From: Polytrichum commune
Lineage: Eukaryota > Streptophyta > Polytrichopsida > Polytrichales > Polytrichaceae
Length of the DNA: 64,000 nt
NCBI GenBank assembly: GCA_950295325.1
Contig: OX485806.1
Span: forward strand, 9,550,001 to 9,614,000
Reading direction: 5' to 3'
Shown here: positions 12,438 to 22,792 of the stretch, in pieces
Position numbering within the stretch: position 1 is the stretch's first letter
Layout of the letters: every line of letters begins with the position of its first letter
The notes under the pieces: model-generated
Databases searched by the model: none
What the model saw: only the letters and a program-made list of their open reading frames with translations
What the model was told of the DNA's origin: nothing
Program-made: the position numbers and the translations under genes

Positions 12438-15400
12438 TGTACACCGCTATGAGCCCAAAATGGTTGCTCATATTTGTTTTATGTTTAGAATTTACTTAGA
12501 ATTACATTTGAAGTCATTATTGTAACCTCAAAAAGGATTAAAAAGAGTGAGGCTTGGTGTGGATTTATGTTTTAGGCCTTAGGCTTATTTAGTGTGGTTA
12601 ATTAAAGGATTAGTGTAAGTAGGGGTTGAAATTTAGAACATAGTGGTTGTGGGTTAAAGTAAGGGAAGGGACCTCGGGGTTTAAGTGTTTGAATTGGGAC
12701 CTATCGTGTTGGTTTTAGGGGGTGAGGGTTTAGTGGATAGGATGAGGTTCTATTATGTAGGAGAGGGGTAAGGGGTTAAGCTCTCTCGGGTTTTGTGTGT
12801 GGCTCTCTCTTCTAGTTGAGCGGGGAGGAGCTCAAGGAGCTCGGAGGTCGGCATGAATGAGCTGCTGGTTTGAGGTTTGAGCTCGGGAGAGCTGTTGGGT
12901 TGAGGCTTGAGCTCGGAAGAACTGCTGGGTTGAGGCTTGAGCTCGGAAGAATTGCTGGGTTGAGGCTTTCAGCTCGGAATGAGCTGTTGGTTTGAGGCTT
13001 GAGCTCGGAATGAGCTGCTGGTTTGAGGTTTGAGCTCAGGAGAGTTGCTGGTTTGAAGCTTGAGCTCGGAATAGCTGCTGGTTTGAGGCTTTGAGCTCGG
13101 AATGAGCTGCTGGGTTGAGGCTTTGAGCTCGGAATGAGCTGCCGGTTTGAGGCTTGAGCTCGGAATGAGCTGCTGGTTTGAGGCTTGAGCTCGGAATAGC
13201 TACTGGTTTGAGGTTTGAGCTCGGGAGAGCTGCTGGGTTGAGGCTTGACCTCGAAAGAACTGCTGGTTTGAGGTTTGAGCTCGGGAGAGCTGCTGGGTTG
13301 AGGCTTGAGCTCGGAAGAACTGTTGGGTTGAGGCTTGAGCTCGGAAGAACTGCTGGGTTGAGGCTTGAGCTCGGAATAGCTGCTGGGTTGAGGCTTGAGC
13401 TCGGAAAAACTGTTGGTTTGAGGCTTTGAGCTCGGAATGAGCTGTTGGTTTGAGGCTTTGAGCTCTTATATGGTGGGCTAGCTAATTAGGAAAAGGGGGG
13501 AAGATTAAACTAGGAATTTAACTCATTAGTGAATTAGGGGGGGGGTGGCCTAAAGTGCAAGAGGGTGGCATAAGGGAATGAGCTTTGAGTAGGGATTTGA
13601 GGGTTGGTTTGTAAATTAGTGTAGGAAGAAGGGAATAAATAGAGAAGAGCATTTTTCAATGCTTGTACTCGTATTATGGAATAAACTGGTGTGCAAGAGT
13701 TGATGGGAAATGTAATGGATTTTAATGACGTTGGGAAGAGGGAGTTATGTGAACATGAATGTGATCCCCATGCCCTCACCCGGACTACGACGCATAAGGA
13801 TGGGTGGTTTGGCCTCACAACCGCCAAGAGGAGCATCAGAGACGATGAGAACCGCAAGGACGAGCATCGGAGGGGAGACAAGGCCGAGTGAATGAGAGAG
13901 AGGGAGAGAGCCGAGGGGCGAAGAGGCTACGTGGAGACCATGGGAGCAAACCCAAATCATCAAAGCCCGGACAGGCGGGTAAAGATAAAGGACCGGTTGA
14001 AGACCCAGCAGGGCCGGGTACTTAAGGACAGGGGGAAGCCGGCCGAAGGAGACCGAGAGGCGGCTTCGAAGTGAACAATTAGGTTAGGGCTTAAGCATAG
14101 GGAACGAGTTTAAGCCATCGGAACGGACATGGACAATAGTAGAATAGGATAGTAGGAACTAGTAAATACGTAGTGTCTTTTGGAAGAGTAGACGAAAGGA
14201 CATGCCCAAGGAATGATAATTCCCTTGGATGAACACAAACTACTTCAACCACCGTAAATGAATGTATGCATTTTGGAATGGATGGAGTACACGGATGTAG
14301 CCGAATCCCCCTAGCACATCTGGGAAAGCAAAGAATTACACCAAATGCACTCCACAAGTACATCCAATTATAAACGTGATCATTACTGTAAATAGATCCA
14401 CCTGGTGTAAATTTGACTGCAGCTACATTCAGGGATAAAAATAGCCGATTCATACATATGGCATTAGGGGAATGAGACCTAACCGCCATATCAATTAATT
14501 GGTAGATATTAGAACTTATTTAAGGAGGCACAAAGGAGACCTATAGGAGCTCATTTTCATCGATCAAATCCACGTGAGCGCTGCGAAGCTTATCGGGAGC
14601 GAACGACCGCTGCAAAGCATTTCGGGAGCGCATGATTGCCGCAAGACTTTTCAAGAGAACAAAGCTTGGACTTCAAGAAGATAAAGATTTTCGCCGAAAT
14701 CCGAGAAGACTTGAAGACAAAGAAAATTGAAGAAAATAGTTAAAGAGGATTTCGAAGGCTAAACGAGTTGAAGACAAGAAGACTAAGGATTCTCACGAAC
14801 CTTCGAAGATGAAGGATTGAAGAACATCGGAAGACTAAGGGTTTTCACAAACCTTAGAAGATTTAAGTTCTCTCCTAACCTTTTGAAGACCCGGAAACTT
14901 TAGGAAGAGGAGATTTGAGATCTCTAACACTTGAATTCCTCAAGAGAAACGAGTGGATCAAAGTGACAAGAAAAGTTGGAATCGGAGTTACAAATTCATC
15001 AAGTATCATCCAACTAAGTTTAAAACTAAAAACTCAACATTCTCACCATTGTCTAGACGGAATCTTTGGATAAGTATTGAGAGATATCGAATGTACGGGA
15101 AGATGAGAACATATCCGGAATATTGTTCAAACACTTTGATATAAAGAGATTGATGTTACATTGAGAAATTAATGCATGAATGAGAAACTCTTTTACTTGA
15201 ATATTCTCTAAGTGAGTAAACTTACATTAGTGAAGGAGTATGCTTGAAATCCATAACTCTCTTAGTGAAACATTCTTGGAATATTGAATGGAATAAGACT
15301 AATTATAAGTCATTCAAACCATGAAAGAGTTTGGAATAAGTCTCCTAGATAGTATACATAAGAATGGTGTTCTTCTAAGAACACTTAACCTTGACATTAG

Positions 15401-15566
15401 GGTTTTGGGGAACATTAACTTGAAAACCTAGGGCACCTACTCCTCGGAGATTCACTCAACGAGAATATTGAATCAGTATGCATTAGTCCACCTTCAGAAT
15501 GGAAACCTAAAGAGTGCTAATTTGGATAGGAGTAATGTTTGTGTAAACCGGTCAGCAGCAGTCACC
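12438..15566. mobile_element. 3.13-kb insertion splitting the Harbinger transposase
   Basis: TTCAAC stands at 12432-12437 and again at 15567-15572, exactly where homology to the transposase stops and restarts. The simplest reading is an insertion with a 6-bp (or 5-bp) target duplication. It begins TGTACACC and ends AGCAGTCACC. I see no long terminal direct repeats, no reverse transcriptase and no clear inverted termini. It contains the GAGCTC minisatellite (12823-13462), a GC-richer stretch at 13690-14060, and purine-rich GAAGA sequence at 14640-14900. The element class is unresolved; a non-coding retroelement derivative is possible. Confidence 0.55.
12823..13462 (+). repeat. GAGCTC-centred minisatellite, ~31-34 bp unit, about 19 copies
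   Basis: Units follow GAGCTCGGAAGAACTGCTGG then GTTGAGGCTT, alternating GGAAGAA, GGAATGA, GGAATA and GGGAGA after the GAGCTC palindrome. Indels of one or two bases between units break any single reading frame. The run of LRLELGRTAG repeats in one frame is therefore an artefact of the 33-bp units, not a protein. Confidence 0.85.
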
Positions 15567-15572
15567 TTCAAC

Positions 15573-16025
15573 CCTTACTACTATCGTAAAGGATTTTATT
15601 TAGTTTTACTCCAAAGAATAGTAAATTCAAAATGTAAATTTTAGGACTATAATTTTAGATGGACAGAACGTTGTTATGATTGGATATTATTTTAACAAAC
15701 TAAAATTTTAAAAATAAAGTAATGAGAGATGGAATTTTACCTTAGAAATTGATTGGAGATTCAACCTATCCCATAAGACCCCGATTTTATCCTATATTAA
15801 AAGGCAAGAATGATGGTCTATCAAGACCAAAAGCTCATTCAAATTCATTCAATCTAGTACAATAATGGCAGTTAAAAGAGCATTTGGAATATTAAAAAGA
15901 CGATAAAAATTTATACTGAAAAGACTAGATATGTGACTGAGGCATGTACCGGACTTGGTCATTATTTTATTGTCTCTATACAATGTATGCATAATACATG
16001 AAGATGCATTCAATATGGACTAGAT
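15573..16025 (+). pseudogene. PIF/Harbinger (HARBI1-like) transposase, C-terminal part, broken
   Basis: Continues the fragment ending at 12437. Successive blocks are YYYRKGFYLVLLQRIVNSKC, DYNFRWTERCYDW (second catalytic Asp kept), LIGDSTYPIRPRFYP, LSRPKAHSNSF and VKRAFGILKRR. The catalytic Glu of the usual VERAFG is Lys here. The end reads KRLDM*LRHVPDLV then IIHEDAFNMD. In-frame stops at about three places and two lost catalytic residues (counting the Asn at the first site) show it cannot be active. Order and spacing match plant HARBI1-like proteins (DDE_Tnp_4). Confidence 0.85.
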
Positions 16026-16420
16026 TAAAAATAAACCAATGAAATGATGCAAAATAAAGCAAACAACACCTTTGAAAATTTGAAAGCTATTGATATATTT
16101 AATGTGGCTGAAAGTGCAACATCTTGATATTACTCCAAAATTGGAGACAAGTTTTAATTAAAAAACCAATACGGATGACGAAGAATTGAAGATAGAATAA
16201 ATTTTTTTATTGCAAGACTAAAATAATTATGTTTCTACAAGATAGAGTAGAATATTAAAAAATTAATTTTAAAAAAACTATTATAAAAAAAATTACTACA
16301 AGAAGCCACTTGAGCTCATTAATTATTTGCAAAAATATTTTATGTAGCAAAGTTGAGGAAATAAGATAAGGTTGTCTTTCCTAATACATCATATTTAGAT
16401 AGTGATTGACTAAATTGATA

Positions 16421-17657
16421 TTATAGTTTATTTATGAGTCTATCCATTTGACGATCAATTCTCTCTAATAAAGCATTGGTTTTTTCAAAACATTTAACCA
16501 TACTACCACTATTTTCAACCATCTTGGAGAACATACATATGACTTGATCATGGAATGACTTCTTATCACTCTTCAAAGCAGATTGTGAGGTTGGTTCCAA
16601 TGTAGGTTTAGTGTCCAAAGAATCCATGTTTTCTTCTTGTATAGTTGAAGTGGTTGGTTGGTCAGAAAATTCATTTGCAAATTCTATAACATACTTCATA
16701 ATTGGTCTAGTTTGATGCCATCATTTATCAATTGAATTTTAATATTTTCCTTCATGTTTGTTTATCTAGAAACTACATTAGCCATTTTATCACATTTGTG
16801 TTGCTTGAATAATATATTGAACTTCTTCTTACAAACCTTTGATGATTTTATAAACCTTGAAATTGTTGCAATCATCCTAGCATGTAGCTTTAATCATATA
16901 TCAATTATTGTACCAATATAGAGGCTAATTCATGAGATAAATGATAACAAACAAAGATTGATTTTGGACCCTAAATCTTAACCGTAGAAAAAAAAATTAG
17001 CATTGTTGTAAAATAAAATATGAAAAATGAAGTAATTATTCACTTGATACAATGATGACTTGTTGGTTAGCGTGGTATCTCTCCCCCCAAGAGAGTTGGG
17101 TACAATCCACCGTGATAACACCACCACATAGCGATGTTGAAGTCACACCACACACTTGCAATGGGGGGAAGGGGGGCAAACTGGCAAGGCCAAGGCCTAA
17201 TTGGCCCAATTTGTATTTAAATTGTTTTTTCATTTATTACGGTTTCATTCTATGGGCTTTTGCAAATATGAAGCATTAAAACATAAACAAATTACAGAGA
17301 ATTACCTTGTTTCTTCACATTCTTCACAAAATCTGGTTCTATTTCACCTCGCAAATCAATTAATGCTTCCACATCAAAATTTCTCCAATTCTTTGAAACT
17401 CCAAATTCTCCATCTTCTTCATGCTCCTCTTTCGATGTTGTTTTTTTGGGGTTTTGTTGTTTTTGTTGCAACCTTCGTACGTGGAGCTTGTTTTCTTTTT
17501 ATTGAAGGTCCCCTATAAACAATCTGGACGTCTACATCATCATCTAGGATTTCTATGGCTATGATCTCTACACATGGCATTTTCCTTTTGCATTGCAACT
17601 TTTCATCAACCTCTATAGGTTCAGTGATCGCATTGAGCTTATCATGAATGTTTGATA
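16421..17657 (-). pseudogene. Harbinger ORF1 (Myb/SANT-like DNA-binding protein), broken
   Basis: The accessory protein that PIF/Harbinger elements need alongside the transposase. An exon at 17657-17306 is preceded by a good acceptor (TTTGTCTTTTTCAG) and ends at a donor (ACAAG|GTAATT). After a one-base frame slip it reads SKNWRNFDVEALIDLRGEIE, a SANT/trihelix-like helix. A second piece, from about 16890, reads IATISRF then SKVCKKKFNILFKQHKCDKM, then a stop. The tail at 16699-16421 ends FEKTNALLERIDRQMDRLIN, a likely coiled coil. It converges tail-to-tail with the transposase. The intron's second boundary is not resolved. Confidence 0.7.
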
Positions 17658-17670
17658 CTGAAAAAGACAA

Positions 17671-18960
17671 ATATGATCTTCTTCCTATAATAGGGCGGAA
17701 TGATTAAAATGCATAAGATCCTACACTAGACATGCCTCTCTTTTGCAAATCGGGTGACCTATCAATGATCCTTGCGGCATATTGCGATGAGCTATCGAAT
17801 CTACAAACAAGCAATCACACACGGATAAAGCAAGAGCAAGAAACAAGAAGTGAAGAAGAAAATGATGAGTAAAGATCAGAAGTGTGAAGGGTTTAGGTTT
17901 GGAGTTAGCATTTGTTTGATCCAATGGTGGAGATTAAGTGCAAAAAATCATATTCTATTTGACTACTCGTTGGCCCCAAGGCCCTTTGTTGGCCCCCCAA
18001 TCCATGAGGGTTCCTTTTGTGGCTTGGGGGCCATCCCAAGGCCAACATTTTATAGATTAAAACATTCAATTAATTGTTGGCCTTGACTCCTAGTCTAAAG
18101 CTCTTCGGGTTGGCGTTAAGCTCTCAACCAATAGGATCGTGAAATTTACCTTGAGCAGCCCTTGTCCTCGACTCCTAGTGTAAAGTGGGCCTTAGTGAAT
18201 TCCATTACATAGTGAACATACTAAACTAAATATCATATTTAGTGTCACCAATTCTAATTGTCTTGCTCGATACTAATTGTAAACCGCAGTATAGTGTCAC
18301 CAACACTAAATGTTAACCCAACATTATTTGTCATTCCTTGTAAATTTTTTGGGGGATTATAGATTTACAGCGTTGCAAACACTGTAACTTAATGAGAATT
18401 TTTCCATCCAAATTTCAAATCATCCACGACAATATTTCATCATAAGTTGTTGACAAGAGAAGACAGGGTTTTGGCCAATGGATCATCCATTACAATATTT
18501 GTTCACTTATTCATGAGAAGTGTCATCTAAAGAGTTACCATATTGAGAAAAGATATCATATTTAGTATAGTTATTTTGTCCCTTGAGCAAGATACAACTT
18601 AGCCATAACATAGTAGTTCTATAACATTGTGAAGTCATTGATTGCACTTACCTTGGTGCATAGGCTAATCATAGTAAATTACTAAGACCTTTTTTATTGT
18701 ACTTGCTCTTGAGGTATAACCTATCCCATAACATTATTCAACATTATTCATACGGTTTGCCAAATAGCTACAGTAGACCCTGCCAACACAGTATCTACTA
18801 CATTCAAATTAAATGTGGTCATTATTCAGGTTTCGTTCCCACTAAATAAGGGCCTCACTAAACAACTTGCAGTATCTAAATAATGTTATGCTCAATTTGT
18901 GGCATGTTCACATGTTTTGTTTTTTTTTATTGGACCGGTGAGGTTCCCTTGAAAAGGCAA
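17671..18960. other. no intact gene; probable end of the Harbinger element and unclassified sequence
   Basis: 17940-18080 has several GGCC-rich blocks (TTGGCCCCAAGGCC, TTGGCCCCCCAATCC), reminiscent of the GGCC-type ends of Harbinger elements, but I could not pair a terminus with the other side. 18225-18310 carries CACTAAATATCATATTTAGTGT, a fragment of families B/C. No coding signal. Confidence 0.4.
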
Positions 18961-18980
18961 GAGGGAATCATTGCATACTA

Positions 18981-19193
18981 CACTAAGCATTGTATATAGT
19001 GCCACTTACTATTCGGAGTTACAAAATGCTATATCATTTTATTCTTAATGTAATTTTCACCAAGATCTTAATTTTCTATAATGTCCAAACAACCAGTTTG
19101 ACCTTTGTCGGCAAAAAATGAGATAAATGCTCTACAATAAATAGTAATAATATTACATCATTCCAAATAGTAGGTGATACTAAATACATTGTG
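18981..19193 (+). mobile_element. TA-flanked MITE, family C, copy 1
   Basis: About 213 bp with inverted ends: CACTAAGCATTGTATATAGTG and ACTTACTATTCGGAGTTAC on the left, their diverged complement (CCAAATAGTAGGTGATACTAAATACATTGTG) on the right. Matches the members at 24960 and 54808. Confidence 0.6.
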
Positions 19194-20858
19194 GTATATG
19201 CTTATTCATCCAACAAAAATGTTGTGAATTAGTAGTATTTAGGTTGGAGGGTTACTTTTTAAAGATAACTAGACATGTTTAGAGACCTTAATTTAGTGTA
19301 GTCGTACACATTTAACATGAACCAACAACATGTAGGGTACAAGGTTTTTACATCAATTCCCTCTTGCCCCTTCAAATTAGATCTCAATTGTGGGATAAAC
19401 AACAATCGCCAAGCACATTTGATGAAGCATGACTCAACATCGGTTGCACTTGCTTGTGAAATTGGATGTGTCATTAGAAGGCGAGAGAGAATTGTTGCAT
19501 GTGAACGTACCTCTCATTCATTCACATTAAAAACATGCCACCATACGTTTGTGGTTAACTCATCTCGTTTGTCATAGATTGGACTTGACACTTGTCAATG
19601 GGGTCGTGTCTTAATGATCACCCGTGTCAAATGGGAAGTGTGTAATGAGCCCCACAATCCTGGTAGTTCTCTCACCTCGATAGAATCGCATGGTTGTAGA
19701 ATGACATCTAGAAAGAATGCAAACCCAAAGAATTTTATTTGGAATTTGCATTCACATTCAATATATAGAATTGTGTTGCCCATCCACAATCTGCTACTCA
19801 ATTGAACAAATTTAGTCACATTGAATCTTGGTATGTTGTTGAAGCAAAATGAAGAAAGGGCAAGGAATGGGCTTGGCCTCAAGAATTAAAATGCCTTGAG
19901 TTATGAGAGAGAGAGTTGGGCATTTCTTGAATAGATCTATTCTTACTTTCAAGCTTAGTCATTTCTTAAAACACCGTCTTGTTCAAAGGCCAACCCATTC
20001 TGTTACATATCTATGTACCTTTTGAAACCCGGGAGGGTGGGTGGGACCATCCCTCATGGCCATATCTTTGTATAACTATCTCCACTCTTTTGTAATTGTC
20101 TCATCTCGGTATGCCTCTAAACAAGTTAAGACCTTAGTCACTCAAACGATTAAGGTCTCATCCATTGAACCCTTAAGTAGAGTGTTGCATTCCATATCCA
20201 AAGTTGACAAAGTGAAGTTCAAAATATTATATAAGACATGTCCAGAAATACTTCAAAGTGCTATCACAAATCAAAATTGCTTTGTATTCCACACCATCTT
20301 GTAGGAAATCAAAGCTACATGCACATATTAATTATGAAAGAAGATGATATACCAAACCTAAAGGAGCCGTCAATTTTGTGAAAGGTTTGCCTCCCATGTG
20401 CCCATGCCATCAACCAAACCCAAAGAGAGGGTTAGTAACGTACACGAGGTGAATAATAGTAGAACCCAATTGTTGTCTATGTCAAACAATCATGTACGGC
20501 ATAATCATACATTTTGTATCATTGAATACACATACTGCCAATGAGTATTCTACATGTTCCTTAGCCATTTGAACATGTGCGGTCAAAATTTGAGGCAGGT
20601 TATACACACCTCCCACTTGAATTAGTCCACACCACTTACACTAATCCTAGATATTACTTAGGGTAAACTGCCACTGCGGCTTAACCTTTGAAAGGAGGTT
20701 TGTGTGCCTCCTTTCACTCAATATAAAATTAGATAAGAATTCTTGGCCATAGATGCATAGAACCAGATCTATGGTAAATATTTGTTCCGTAAAGCTCACC
20801 TAACCCTAAAGTCATTTTCCCTTAGGGTTATATTTTTACCAGGCAATTCATTTATGCT
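19194..20858. other. no gene recognised
   Basis: AT-rich, non-repetitive within this window. ORFs such as 19259-19474, 19595-19882 and 20041-20304 overlap each other on opposite strands and show no recognisable domain. 20660-20710 contains a short hairpin (GAAAGGAGG..CCTCCTTTC). Confidence 0.5.
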
Positions 20859-20883
20859 GAGAGAGAGAGAGAGAGAGAGAGAG
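20859..20883 (+). repeat. (GA)n microsatellite
   Basis: About 25 bp of uninterrupted GA, some 340 bp downstream of the F-box stop codon. No gene is associated with it. Confidence 0.85.
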
Positions 20884-21226
20884 CCCAGCCTAACAAACAA
20901 AGAGCACATTTTGCGTGCAAGTGAAATTGGTTGTCAAATGGAAGCTCTGCTGATCGATTGACTTCATTTATGTCTTCATAAGAAAAAGATAGGCCACTAC
21001 ATTTATGGCCGCTACTTTGAAATTTTGTGTACAAGATCTAAATATTCCGGATCAGTTGCTCTGTTCTAAACATTGTGACACTCTTCATGCTCTGGTCTGT
21101 ATATGCGCAGCAGGCAATCACAGAAGCAGAAATTTATCCACTTGCTTGTCATAATTCAGTGTTCCAGTACAAATTTGGGTGACATCTATTTTCTAATGAG
21201 GCACATTATTCTTCGGCCCCGTACTG

Positions 21227-22366
21227 TTATTGGCTAAATTGTTGAGACCTCATCATCGACAGAATTTGCACGGAGACAACATTGCCGTCGTGCACGGGAA
21301 TATCAAAAATCTTTGGAACTTCGGAAGCGACGTCAACAACACGCAGCAAACTCCCCTCTCTATACACATTGCGGTCTGTTACAATGCCAACTATCTTTCC
21401 CGTCGTCCCCACAGAAATCTCCAAGTTCTGCAACCTGGAGTCAACAAGCGCTACGTCCCATTCATCAGTTTCCGGAACATACACTTTCAACCTGCCCATG
21501 GAGCCAGCTTCTAGCATGTACATTCTCCCGTCCACAGCTACACAAGATTCTTTCCAGCCTCCTTTTAAACCCGGGGGCATATCTGTCCATGAGCCTTTAG
21601 CAATATCGTACACAGCCCCTTCCTTCGCAAACACACCTCGTCCACTCACGAAACATAGCTTGTCGCCAACTGTTACCGCGTGCATAGCCTCACCACTGAA
21701 CTTCGACGATGACAAGCTTTCTAACGCTTGCCAGCTGTCTTTGTCTAAATCATAGACCTCGACTGACTTAGACAAGTCTCTGTTCCAATCCTTTCCAGAG
21801 CCGCTGGCAACATACACCTTCTCGTCGGCTACTCCACACACGCACCATTTTCGAGGCACTCTGAACGGAGCGCCTCTCTTCCACATGCTCGTGCCTGTGT
21901 CGAAGATGAAAGGATGATCGAGGGCGGGTTCTAAAGTTACCCGGGCTTGTCCATCGTTCCGCACCTTCATACCGGCTAACATGACAAGCCTGTTTCGTGT
22001 GCTCACACATTGGACGGTATAGAATACTCCAATACAGCCAGGATTTGACAGCTGAAACTCCATAGGGTGCGGTGCAGGAGGGAGTTCGTGCCATCGAGAA
22101 GAGAGAGGATCGTACGCTCTCCACTTAAAGCTCATATCCTTCGTCTGTACTAGAGTGTAAATCCACTTGAGCTCCGGACTTCCAACTTGAGTCCTGAGAC
22201 TTTGGAAGTAAGAATCGTAGATTAATTTCTGCCATGCCTTGCTCGCACCTTGCAGAGTGGCAAGAGGTACTCTCGCCAGGCACTCCATCGCTAAGTGCTC
22301 TGGTAATCCGGGAAGTAGCTGGCTCGAGCTCTCCGCCACTTCTGCTACCTTCTGCGTTACCTCCAT
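21227..22366 (-). CDS. F-box/kelch-repeat protein, SKIP25/KUF1-like
   Basis: Predicted substrate-recognition subunit of an SCF (SKP1-CUL1-F-box) E3 ubiquitin ligase, acting in nucleus or cytoplasm; target unknown. The uninterrupted frame encodes 379 aa. An F-box lies at about residues 17-60 (LLPGLPEHLAMECLARVPL onward). It is followed by a kelch-type beta-propeller, with blades recognisable near 152-190 (FIFDTGTSMWKRG), 201-245 (VEVYDLDKDSWQAL), 250-288 (GAVYDIAKGSWTDMP) and 293-335 (LKVYVPETDEWDV). Length and the F-box wording fit the plant SKIP25/KUF1 group. I start at the ATG at 22366 because its context is strong (A at -3, G at +4). The frame stays open to 22402, but that upstream codon is TTG. 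Stop is TAA. No introns are apparent. KUF1 in Arabidopsis is karrikin-responsive; that role is not shown here. The exact orthologue is uncertain. Confidence 0.93.
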   Translation of the reverse strand: MEVTQKVAEVAESSSQLLPGLPEHLAMECLARVPLATLQGASKAWQKLIYDSYFQSLRTQVGSPELKWIYTLVQTKDMSFKWRAYDPLSSRWHELPPAPHPMEFQLSNPGCIGVFYTVQCVSTRNRLVMLAGMKVRNDGQARVTLEPALDHPFIFDTGTSMWKRGAPFRVPRKWCVCGVADEKVYVASGSGKDWNRDLSKSVEVYDLDKDSWQALESLSSSKFSGEAMHAVTVGDKLCFVSGRGVFAKEGAVYDIAKGSWTDMPPGLKGGWKESCVAVDGRMYMLEAGSMGRLKVYVPETDEWDVALVDSRLQNLEISVGTTGKIVGIVTDRNVYREGSLLRVVDVASEVPKIFDIPVHDGNVVSVQILSMMRSQQFSQ

Positions 22367-22448
22367 TGTCACCTCCTCCTGCGGTGACAACCCCGCGAGC
22401 AAGCTCGCAAGCGCAGTTACCTCGCAATCCAGAACGACGATCCTGTAT

Positions 22449-22540
22449 TCACTTGTCGCCCATCCTTTCCATTAATTCCACTCCTCTCCTCCCTACCACA
22501 AGTCAACTCGTTCGCTCAATCCACGCATTACAACGGCCAT
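22449..22540 (-). promoter_or_regulatory. two short upstream ORFs in the probable 5' leader of the F-box gene
   Basis: On the gene strand, ATG at 22472 opens a 7-codon frame (MERMGDK) stopping at 22449. ATG at 22540 opens a 15-codon frame (MAVVMRGLSERVDLW) stopping at 22493. Both end upstream of the main ATG at 22366. If the transcript starts upstream of 22540 they would be translated uORFs and could damp translation. The transcription start is not visible, so this is conditional. Confidence 0.4.
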
Positions 22541-22545
22541 CTACG

Positions 22546-22574
22546 TCTCTCACTCTCTCTCTCTCTCTCTCTCT
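22546..22574. repeat. CT/GA dinucleotide tract upstream of the F-box gene
   Basis: About 29 bp of nearly pure CT on plus (GA on the gene strand), 180-210 bp upstream of the main start codon. Such tracts are common in plant core promoters and 5' leaders and bind GAGA-type (BPC) factors. That role is inferred from position only. Confidence 0.6.
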
Positions 22575-22792
22575 GCAATTCGCTTCGTTTAGGTTTCGGA
22601 TTCCAGCTCCCGCAATTTCCAACACACCATTAACCTCCACAGAATGCGCAGAAACATGCACGGTTAACGCTCCATCTCTTCAAGGATAGAGATTTCCCAT
22701 TAGTCACCTTGCCTCGCTCGCACTACCAAATGTCACCTTCACATGAGAAAATTTCCACAAACAGAAACTACAACCGCTCCCGCACTTGCCAG

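Noticed and set aside
13178-13429. Repetitive LRLELGRTAG protein
   Set aside because: It is only one frame through a ~33-bp minisatellite. Other units shift the frame and no start or domain exists.
12438-15566. Complete LTR retrotransposon in the Harbinger transposase
   Set aside because: The left and right ends do not share a long direct repeat, and no primer binding site or polyprotein motif was found.
22367-22402. N-terminal extension of the F-box protein to 22402
   Set aside because: The codon at 22402 is TTG. The first ATG in frame is at 22366, with a strong context, and the F-box begins soon after.
21230-22689. Plus-strand and alternative-frame ORFs over the F-box locus
   Set aside because: They are shadows of the intact minus-strand F-box/kelch frame.
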